Shown here: positions 25,658 through 31,766 of the stretch, one piece after another
Numbering within the stretch: position 1 is the stretch's first letter
How the letters are laid out: each line of letters starts with the position of its first letter
Source: Nostoc sp. NOS(2021)
GTDB lineage: Bacteria > Cyanobacteriota > Cyanobacteriia > Cyanobacteriales > Nostocaceae
Reading direction: 5' to 3'
NCBI RefSeq assembly: GCF_017115025.1
Contig: NZ_JABXKM010000331.1
Coordinates: forward strand, 1-40,226
DNA length: 40,226 nucleotides
The notes under the pieces: generated by a model
Told to the model about the DNA's origin: nothing
What the model saw: the letters and a program-made list of their open reading frames with translations, nothing else
Database searches by the model: none
Made by a program: the position numbers and the translations under genes

Positions 25658-26197
25658 TTATACACCTACAGGTGTCTTAGCCTCTGCTGCTGGCTTTCTA
25701 CCATCTGGATCTAGTGCTTCGCCTTCAATAAATGAACGCAGCATCCAAGCTATCTCCTCATGCTGTTCCAGCAGTCCAGTTAAAAAGTCAGCAGTTCCCT
25801 GATCGTGGAACTTTTCACCAGACTGATCCACATGGTCTCTCAAGTTACGAATAACCTGCTCGTGATCATCTACTAGATTAGCTACCATCCCTGTTGCTGT
25901 AGGAACATTACCAGCATGTTCCTTGAGGGTAGCAAGCTTGAGAAATCCTTCCAATGTGCCAACTGGGAAACCGCCCAAAGCACGAACCCGCTCTGCCAAG
26001 GCATCAATATTCAGAGTCAGCTTTTGGTAGTGTTCTTCCCACAGCTGGTGCAAAGAGCGGAACTGAGGGCCAACGACATCCCAGTGGTACTTTTTGGTTT
26101 TCACCAATAGTAGATAGGCATCTGCCAAATCTTGATTCAACAGATTAATTACACCTTGACGCTGTTCTTCTGTCAAACCAATGTTTATCGCACGCAT
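25658..26197 (-). CDS. dps: Dps-family ferritin-like DNA-protection protein
   Basis: A mini-ferritin that oxidises Fe(II) with H2O2 and stores iron in a 12-subunit shell. The 179 residues contain the full Dps ferroxidase set with canonical spacing: His38 in KKYHWDVVG, His50 in SLHQLWEEHY, Asp65 and Glu69 in NIDALAERVRALGG (12, 15 and 4 residues apart as in Listeria Dps). The C-terminal tail (DPDGRKPAAEAKTPVGV) is short, with few basic residues, so DNA binding is uncertain. The start ATG follows GGGATGGAAAACA. It is flanked by other stress-type genes on the same strand, but gaps and hairpins suggest its own transcript. Confidence 0.95.
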   Translation of the reverse strand: MRAINIGLTEEQRQGVINLLNQDLADAYLLLVKTKKYHWDVVGPQFRSLHQLWEEHYQKLTLNIDALAERVRALGGFPVGTLEGFLKLATLKEHAGNVPTATGMVANLVDDHEQVIRNLRDHVDQSGEKFHDQGTADFLTGLLEQHEEIAWMLRSFIEGEALDPDGRKPAAEAKTPVGV

Positions 26198-26584
26198 TGT
26201 TTTCCATCCCTAAGCAAACTTATCTATTAACTTATCAAATTTTCCAAATAATCCACATCAACCAAAGGAAACATTATGAGTTTAAATTCATTACCTAATT
26301 CATAATTATACCTATGCCTTAATAGGTAGTATTAAGCCAATAATCTAGTAATTAGCGAACTTTCTTGATTTTTTGAGCTACAAAAATAAAAATATTAAAT
26401 ATAATAGTTAATTAAGACATCTGTAATCAAAACTATCTAAACGCAGTTTTCCCAAAAATGCTCAGGGTGAACATAGTTTTATACTTAATTTAATTTGCCA
26501 GATTAACATTCCTAATCAGTAATGGGTGACTGCTTTTAGGCAATCACCCATTACTGCCGAAAAATTACCAAGGTATTAACTCTG
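26198..26584. other. AT-rich intergenic region with one hairpin
   Basis: No gene is seen. A stem at 26518-26533 and 26540-26555 (AGTAATGGGTGACTGC against GCAATCACCCATTACT, one mismatch) lies 29 bp beyond the stop of the small secreted protein gene and may end its transcript. The rest (26220-26510) is A/T-rich and probably includes the dps promoter, not resolved. Confidence 0.45.
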
Positions 26585-26941
26585 TTACTTCCCTGTAACT
26601 TTGTCCAACAATTTCTTTACATTGTCTTCCGCTGAGGTTGCACTCTGTGAATTTTCAGGACGCTTCTGCTTGTCAATATCAGCATCTCCCTGAACCTCAT
26701 TTAGTCCTTTGTTGGACTCCTCTTGAACCTTTTTCAATCCAGCTGGTGGTTCTTTAGCGGCTTCGTCAGTTTTGCGCTGAATGTCAAGCAGCTGTGTAGT
26801 ACCTTCGGTCTGGTCACTTTGGTAGCTATCGATTGCAAAAGCAGGAAAAGCATTAGATAACAATATTAAGGCACAAGTAAAAGCCACAACTAGAAAACGT
26901 ACTGGACGCAACATAGAAAAAACAGAAGCAATAATCTTCAT
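26585..26941 (-). CDS. Small secreted low-complexity protein
   Basis: A 118-residue exported protein of unknown function. It has a signal peptide with basic start and hydrophobic core (about 12-36, FLVVAFTCALILLSNAFP) and a probable AFA cleavage site before IDSYQSD. The mature part is hydrophilic, rich in Lys, Glu, Gln, Asp and Ser, probably disordered or helical, ending NVKKLLDKVTGK. Similar short exported proteins are common in filamentous cyanobacteria. AGGA seven bases before the ATG supports the start. It lies beyond dps in the stress-type gene run. Confidence 0.75.
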   Translation of the reverse strand: MKIIASVFSMLRPVRFLVVAFTCALILLSNAFPAFAIDSYQSDQTEGTTQLLDIQRKTDEAAKEPPAGLKKVQEESNKGLNEVQGDADIDKQKRPENSQSATSAEDNVKKLLDKVTGK

Positions 26942-27115
26942 TTGAAATCCTCAATAACAGCTTTAACAACGCAGAACTTTGACTGAAAGAGCGGAAGCTC
27001 ATAACTTTATTTGGCAAACTTGAGCAATAATAAAACTACCAAGCTACCCTTCAATCTGGAAGTTCTTGAAAAACGAACCTGACGAAGAAATTGTCTTTTG
27101 TATTTCTGCATCGAA

Positions 27116-27340
27116 TTAGTCAGGGATAATAAGCAAATACCACCTTAATTCATTAGCAAAATAATTACACTTCACATTGACATTCTTCGTTTCCAGATTC
27201 CCTGTTTTTACTTTTACTTTGAAAACGCTAACGCCTGCATCAATCTCTAGAATGAACTTTCCTGTATCTGTAGTTGCAATAAAATCAGTCTCTAGGTATA
27301 TCGACTTAATATAGTTTTGGCAGGTTAATGGCTCTACTAT
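27116..27340 (-). pseudogene. Orphan gene end, 74 codons, no start codon
   Basis: A minus-strand frame with strongly protein-like content (TDFIATTDTGKFILEIDAGV; FANELRWYLLIIPD) and a TAA stop at 27116. It lacks any ATG, GTG or TTG and is cut upstream by TAA, 13 bases short of the TIR-bounded element at 27353. It is best read as the 3' part of a beta-rich protein gene broken by insertion or deletion. Family not recognised. Confidence 0.4.
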
Positions 27341-27352
27341 TTATGTTCAGTT

Positions 27353-27531
27353 AGCTCGACTTTATCCAATCAAACGATGTTAACCCGCATTATTTCTCAA
27401 GGCTTTCAATCATGAGCAGGAGACTTTTAATATCGAGGTTAGTTTGGGTGATGTTAAAAAAGTTCAAGTACTGAGGGATAAGGGTTTTAGCAGATGAAAT
27501 CGCAGTTTTGGTAAATGGATAAAGTCGAGCT
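27353..27531. mobile_element. 179-bp element with 16-bp perfect terminal inverted repeats
   Basis: AGCTCGACTTTATCCA (27353-27368) and its exact complement (27516-27531). On the minus strand, from the right end, a frame of 46 codons to TAA 27390-27392 reads ARLYPFTKTAISSAKTLIPQ and then NITQTNLDIKSLLLMIESLE. It may be an internal-deletion derivative of an insertion sequence that keeps one end of its coding region, or a MITE. Confidence 0.65.
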
Positions 27532-27741
27532 TAATCCTGTTGGTAATAGCATTTGAAACGCGCTTACCCTGACCAGAGACACAACTCAGGTCTCAGCAGT
27601 ATAGGAAAATTGCTTGATGGAAATGGGGTATTGGGAAGAAGCAGGGGAGAGGCAGAGTAGGCGAAAGAGGGACATAGGGATAGACAAAGGGGCAGAGGAG
27701 ATGTATTTTAAAATGCAACAATGAGTCTTTGATACTCTTTA

Positions 27742-27865
27742 AGGGACTGACAAATAAAAAAATACTCAATTATTTCTTGTGGGGTGGGCGGCACAAGGGC
27801 CCGTAGCCAAAGGCGCTCATGTTGCCCACCCCACAGTAGTAGTAATTTATTTGTTGTCAGTCCCT
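27742..27865. mobile_element. MITE-like element, copy 3 (most complete)
   Basis: AGGGACTGACAAATAAAAAA at the left and TTTATTTGTTGTCAGTCCCT at the right are terminal inverted repeats; internal arms GTGGGGTGGGC and GCCCACCCCAC also pair. Copies at 19374 and 20054 share the ends and the T-rich border but not the centre. No coding content. Confidence 0.75.
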
Positions 27866-27938
27866 AATGAGGCTTAGAACTCCACTCTTTTACCCCTCTG
27901 CCCCTCTGCCTCTGAAGAGTCCCCATTCCCAATTTCCT

Positions 27939-29039
27939 CTAAACTTGATAAGTCTGCCTTATTACCTCTTCTATTGAACTTACGCGATGGAACATTTCTA
28001 TTAGTTCATGGGATCTTGTTTTTCGCTTCGCCAGCAGCACTTTTAACGGCGTTAAATAATCAACATCTGGGTCATCTCCCAAGGCAACTTCGGCTGCTTG
28101 CAAGACTTTGGTCGCATTCTCAAAAATATCCTCGTTGTCAAACCCTTCTTTTGCAGAAAGTTGATGTAACGCTGCATCGGGTACAGTTGCTCTACCCAGC
28201 AAGGTTTCATCTAACACCAAACCTTTCAATAATGTCAGCAAAGCCGCATAGATGAAAAAATCATCACAACTATCACAAGCCTTAAATTCAATTCGTCCCA
28301 CTTCCGCCGGAATGCGGGCAATTTTTGTTAAGGAAGGTATGCTATTAATCAGTTGTTCCTGTTCCTGAACAAAAACCAGAGCTGCTGGTCTTTTTCCAGT
28401 TCTGATAAACGTTCGTACCGATAGCCCATCCCATAAACCTCCATTATAAAAAGGGGAACTATAACTAAAAGGGACGATATAGGGACTGTAATAAGTTAAC
28501 TTTCTGCCAATATCAATCACATCTTCAGTAGACAAATCTGCCACTGAAATATTTAAATCTGGCCCGTATGTCACCATGTGAATATTAGCAGTTTGTTCGT
28601 CAGGATCAGCCTCTAGCTGTTTAATTTCATAATCGTTTAATGGGGGTTGAGGCTCAAAAACCGGATTATAGGGATTAAAACTGACCAAAACTGGTGATAA
28701 ACCAAAGTTAGCAGCAACCTCACGTAGTAAGTGAAAACTTTCTGATAATTCAGCAATAGCGCCTTGAATATCAGAATGTATAGTTGTTCTAATTTCGATA
28801 CCTTTAGCATGACAGTCTATCACCTTGTCGGAATCTGCAAATCTTTCAAATCCCTCAATGTACCATCTCTTCATCTTAATACCCGCATCGCCGATGCGTA
28901 GTTGAGGATAGTCACTGGGGTATGTGGGTAGCTTTTCAATAATTTGATTGAAATCAGCAAATTTTGTGTGGGAAAAGTCAGCAAACTTTCCTTCATTGTT
29001 TAAGAAAGCGACTTCATGCTCAATGCCAAATAAAAACAT
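27939..29039 (-). CDS. Glutamate-cysteine ligase-like protein (GCS2-type fold)
   Basis: Probably an ATP-dependent carboxylate-amine ligase of the glutamate-cysteine ligase superfamily, the first step of glutathione synthesis or a related peptide bond formation. The 366 residues open with FLFGIEHEVAFL, the Gly-x-Glu-x-Glu type metal/ATP motif of this fold. They continue with KGIEIRTTIHSDIQGAIAEL, SFNPYNPVF, a metal-region THMVTYG-like segment (NIHMVTYGPDLNIS), SYSSPFYNG and VGRIEFKACDSCDD, where Glu and Arg suit the substrate pocket. This differs from the cyanobacterial GshA I recall, so a paralogue with another amine acceptor is possible. ATG 29039 follows AAAGG at about nine bases. No co-directional partner such as gshB is nearby. 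Confidence 0.75.
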   Translation of the reverse strand: MFLFGIEHEVAFLNNEGKFADFSHTKFADFNQIIEKLPTYPSDYPQLRIGDAGIKMKRWYIEGFERFADSDKVIDCHAKGIEIRTTIHSDIQGAIAELSESFHLLREVAANFGLSPVLVSFNPYNPVFEPQPPLNDYEIKQLEADPDEQTANIHMVTYGPDLNISVADLSTEDVIDIGRKLTYYSPYIVPFSYSSPFYNGGLWDGLSVRTFIRTGKRPAALVFVQEQEQLINSIPSLTKIARIPAEVGRIEFKACDSCDDFFIYAALLTLLKGLVLDETLLGRATVPDAALHQLSAKEGFDNEDIFENATKVLQAAEVALGDDPDVDYLTPLKVLLAKRKTRSHELIEMFHRVSSIEEVIRQTYQV

Positions 29040-29112
29040 TATGTATACCTTTATCGTTTATTGAAGTAGGTGCGTACCCAGTTGTCGAGGATAGTTCCTC
29101 GTAAAGAACAGC

Positions 29113-29292
29113 CTATATGGGAAGATTTTGCAGTAGTAAGTTGATCAAATTCGTAATCATTCGCTGCAATATCTCAGATGATTTAGGGTCAACTATAATT
29201 TGGTCTGCTGCTGGAAGCTGATAATCTCTAGCTTAGAGGGGAATTAGTAGTGTTTTTTGAATGACATCGAGGTTAACTTTCGTTTTATTCAT
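29113..29292 (-). pseudogene. Remnant of a SAM-dependent methyltransferase (PPM/LCMT-like) gene
   Basis: The minus-strand start ATG 29292 still has GGAGG five bases upstream. The first 19 codons (MNKTKVNLDVIQKTLLIPL) resemble the opening of cyanobacterial class I methyltransferases of the leucine carboxyl methyltransferase-like type, where LLIPLW-A-R is common. Here TAA stands where Trp is expected. The same frame then continues protein-like (QLPAADQIIVDPKSSEILQR) to TAG 29113. The rest of the gene (about 200 codons) is gone. The remaining gap to 29553 carries one palindromic 30-mer at 29431. Confidence 0.5.
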
Positions 29293-29430
29293 AAATACCT
29301 CCACAACACAAATTAAATCTTCCTTTTCAGTTTAAGTAGAAAAGATTCTCAAGATTACTCTTCAAATGGATTTCACCCCAAGATCCGACTGTTGCGATTT
29401 GAAAACTTCTCTGGTTTATGTCTCTATGTA

Positions 29431-29460
29431 GCGATGCCTACAGCTGGCTACGCCTACGCA
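29431..29460. repeat. Palindromic 30-mer, copy 1
   Basis: GCGATGCCTACAGCTGGCTA followed by CGCCTACGCA. A near-identical 30-mer lies at 34675-34704. It is an imperfect palindrome of REP-like type. Confidence 0.6.
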
Positions 29461-29553
29461 CTTTCTTGATTTTTCTCTGCTGCCTCCACTATCTTCATAG
29501 TTACTGGGTAGGGTAGCTTAGTATTGACTGAGGAAAGCTTGAGACGTGAGTTT

Positions 29554-30231
29554 ATGACAAGTACCGTTCAATCCCCCTACAGCAGCGAACAGATTGCCGC
29601 TTGGTTGCGTGGACTGCTGACCATTGCTTGGGCAGATGGTAATTTTGATGCTCAAGAACAGGAATTAATTGCCAGTATCACCAAAAATGAATTAGCTTTT
29701 GGGATTAAATGGGACTCACTAGAGGTAATTACACCAGAGGAATTAGCCGCAGTATTGACTAAAGGTACGCCAGCAGCGGAAAATTTCTTAAGGACAGCGG
29801 TGATGGTAGCGATCGCAGATGGTACTTATTCTCACTGCGAAGATCAGGTTATGCAACAGTTCTGCAAAGCCTTGGAACAGCCGGAGAATTTACTCCAAGC
29901 CCTTCGCCACACCCTAGAACGCCCACAGCAAATTACCCCGACTATCCCCAGCCCTGGACTTACAAAGCGTCAAATTAATGCACTATGTCCCCTGCGTGAC
30001 TGGCTGGATGGGCTAGATATTCAAGACCCAAGAGTAGCCCGCTTTTTGTGTAAAATGATTCCCTCCCAGTGTCCCTTTGAGCGGGATGTCACCCTATTTG
30101 GACGCAAGATTGTCCACATCCCGCCGATGTGTAAAATTAACCCCTTATATGAGCAACTCGTGAGCTTACGTTTCCGCGCCCTCTGCTATCTGGCAGATAA
30201 ATGCGGTGAAGATGTTTCAGCATATATTTAG
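29554..30231 (+). CDS. TerB-like plus Mo-dependent nitrogenase C-terminal domain protein
   Basis: A two-domain cytoplasmic protein. The N-terminal part (about 8-115) is TerB-like: helical, with paired acidic turns LLTIAWADGNFDAQEQELIA and VMVAIADGTYSHCEDQV, possible metal sites. The C-terminal part (about 140-225) matches the cyanobacterial domain called Mo-dependent nitrogenase C-terminal: CPLRDWLDGLDIQDPRVARF, CKMIPSQCPFERDV, HIPPMCKINPLYEQL. Its function is unknown despite the name. ATG 29554 is preferred; the frame extends to TTG 29524 without family-like sequence, although GAGGAAAG lies there. Heptamer repeats begin inside its stop codon. Confidence 0.88.
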   Translation: MTSTVQSPYSSEQIAAWLRGLLTIAWADGNFDAQEQELIASITKNELAFGIKWDSLEVITPEELAAVLTKGTPAAENFLRTAVMVAIADGTYSHCEDQVMQQFCKALEQPENLLQALRHTLERPQQITPTIPSPGLTKRQINALCPLRDWLDGLDIQDPRVARFLCKMIPSQCPFERDVTLFGRKIVHIPPMCKINPLYEQLVSLRFRALCYLADKCGEDVSAYI

Positions 30232-30270
30232 TCATTAGTCATTAGTCATTAGTCTTTAGTCTTTAGTTAA
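30229..30270. repeat. Heptamer array TAGTCAT, left flank
   Basis: TAGTCAT three times, TAGTCTT twice, then TAGTTAA: six heptamers in a row, starting with the stop codon of the TerB-like gene. It is the inverted counterpart of the array at 30653. Confidence 0.9.
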
Positions 30271-30278
30271 GAAGGATA

Positions 30279-30653
30279 ATGTCAAGTAGGAGGTTTCAAG
30301 AATTACGGGTTTATCAGTTGGCAGAACGATTAGCTGATGACATCTAGAAAATTGTTAATGGATGGGAGTCATTGCCAGAAGATAAAGTAGGTAAACAGAT
30401 TATCTGTTCAGCCGATAGTATTGGTGCCAACATAGCAGAAGGAGTAGGACGAGGGAGTTATCAAGACAATCAACAATTTGTCAGAATAGCAAGAGGATCT
30501 TTATATGAAACTCAACACTGGCTAAGACGAGCATATAGCCGTAATCTGTTAACAGATCAACAGGTAGATGCACTCAAGCTAATGATTAATCACCTAGCAC
30601 CTCAATTAAACGCCTACCTAAAATCAATTGGCAATGTTCCTGATGACCAATAA
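30279..30653 (+). pseudogene. Four-helix-bundle (S23/IVP-type) gene with an amber codon
   Basis: From ATG 30279 (GAAGGA just upstream) the frame reads MSSRRFQELRVYQLAERLAD DI, stops at TAG 30345-30347, and then continues KIVNGWESLPEDKVGKQIIC and SADSIGANIAEGVGRGSYQD, to TAA 30653. Family members have Trp at the stop position (DxIWK), so a single TGG-to-TAG change broke an otherwise intact 124-codon gene. The family was named from 23S rRNA intervening-sequence proteins and includes relatives of the diversity-generating retroelement accessory Avd; no retroelement is seen here. Restart at ATG-less downstream codons is unlikely. Arrays of inverted heptamers lie on both sides. Confidence 0.8.
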
Positions 30654-30722
30654 CTAATGACTAATGACCAATGACCAATGACTAATGACTAATGACTAAT
30701 GACTAATGACTAATAACTAACT
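30653..30722. repeat. Heptamer array ACTAATG, right flank and obgE leader
   Basis: Ten heptamers exactly (ACTAATG or one-base variants ACCAATG, ACTAATA, ACTAACT), from the last base of the preceding stop codon to the base before the obgE ATG. Confidence 0.92.
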
Positions 30723-31751
30723 ATGCAATTTATCGACCAAGCAAAAATTGAAGTTGAAGCTGGTAAGGGCGGCGATGGTATTGTCGCCTTCCGACGAGAG
30801 AAGTACGTGCCGACTGGTGGCCCCTCTGGTGGTAATGGGGGACGGGGCGGTTCGATATTTTTCGTTGCCGATGAAAACCTGCAAACCTTGCTGGACTTCA
30901 GATACAACCATCGCTTTCAGGCAGAAAAGGGTACTCGTGGTGGGCCAAATAACTGTACTGGGCCAGGAGGAAAGGATTTGATCATCGAAGTTCCCTGCGG
31001 TACAACCATTTATGATGCTGAAACTGGCGAATTGCTGGGGGATTTAATTGAGTCTAAGCAGACTTTGCGGATTGCCCAAGGTGGTAAAGGCGGACTAGGA
31101 AATCAGCATTTCTTGAGTAACCGTAACCGCGCCCCAGAATATGCCCTCCCAGGATTACCAGGGGAAATAAAGCAGCTGCGCCTGGAGTTAAAACTTTTGG
31201 CAGAAGTTGGGATTATTGGTTTACCAAATGCTGGTAAATCCACTCTAATTTCATCTTTATCAGCTGCACGTCCAAAAATCGCAGACTACCCCTTCACTAC
31301 CCTGATCCCAAATTTGGGTGTAGTGCGGAAACCTACTGGCGATGGTACTGTTTTCGCCGACATTCCCGGACTAATTGAGGGAGCAGCTCATGGGGCAGGA
31401 CTGGGACATGATTTCTTGCGCCATATCGAGCGCACGCGAGTGCTACTTCACTTGATTGATGCCACTAGTGATGATGTAGTTAGAGATTATAACACAATTA
31501 AGCAAGAATTACAAGCTTATGGACAGGGTTTAGCAGAACGTCCGCAAATTTTGGCACTGAATAAAATTGATGCAGTTGATCGGGAAACTGTCGATTTGGA
31601 GGCGTTAGCCACCCAACTTAATCATCTCTCCTACGCCCCGGTTTTTGTGATTTCAGCTGTTACTCGCACCGGGTTAGAGCCGATGTTACAGGAAATCTGG
31701 GGAATTCTCGACCAAATGAAGGTTCCTGAAGAAGTTGAGGTATTTAGCTGA
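30723..31751 (+). CDS. obgE: Obg-family GTPase ObgE/CgtA
   Basis: An essential ribosome-associated GTPase that acts in 50S assembly and stress signalling. The N-terminal Obg fold (1-158) has its Gly-rich loops ([32 protein letters not shown]). The G domain has the P-loop GLPNAGKST from 166, switch I DYPFTTL, G3 [13 protein letters not shown] (G4) and SAV (G5). At 342 residues it lacks the optional C-terminal OCT domain, as is usual in cyanobacteria. Its leader is unusual: no Shine-Dalgarno sequence, and a ten-unit heptamer array directly abuts the ATG. It converges with the histidine kinase gene, 15 bp apart. Confidence 0.97.
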   Translation: MQFIDQAKIEVEAGKGGDGIVAFRREKYVPTGGPSGGNGGRGGSIFFVADENLQTLLDFRYNHRFQAEKGTRGGPNNCTGPGGKDLIIEVPCGTTIYDAETGELLGDLIESKQTLRIAQGGKGGLGNQHFLSNRNRAPEYALPGLPGEIKQLRLELKLLAEVGIIGLPNAGKSTLISSLSAARPKIADYPFTTLIPNLGVVRKPTGDGTVFADIPGLIEGAAHGAGLGHDFLRHIERTRVLLHLIDATSDDVVRDYNTIKQELQAYGQGLAERPQILALNKIDAVDRETVDLEALATQLNHLSYAPVFVISAVTRTGLEPMLQEIWGILDQMKVPEEVEVFS

Positions 31752-31766
31752 CGAAATAATGACGAA

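Larger units (their letters stand above)
26942..27938. other. 1-kb gene-poor region holding elements and gene debris
   Basis: The longest gap in the window. It holds, in order: a decayed minus-strand frame (27116-27340), a TIR-bounded element (27353-27531), a G/A-rich stretch of short repeats (about 27618-27700, GGGGAGAGG and GGGGCAGAGG pieces), and a MITE-like element (27742-27865), then C/T-rich repeat debris (27889-27912). No intact gene is visible. Confidence 0.6.

Noticed and set aside
29554..30231. Evidence for a nitrogenase cluster
   Set aside because: Only the domain name points to nitrogenase; no nif gene is present in the window.
30229..30722. CRISPR or integron-like array
   Set aside because: The units are simple 7-bp tandem repeats without spacers or recombination-site structure, and there is no integrase.
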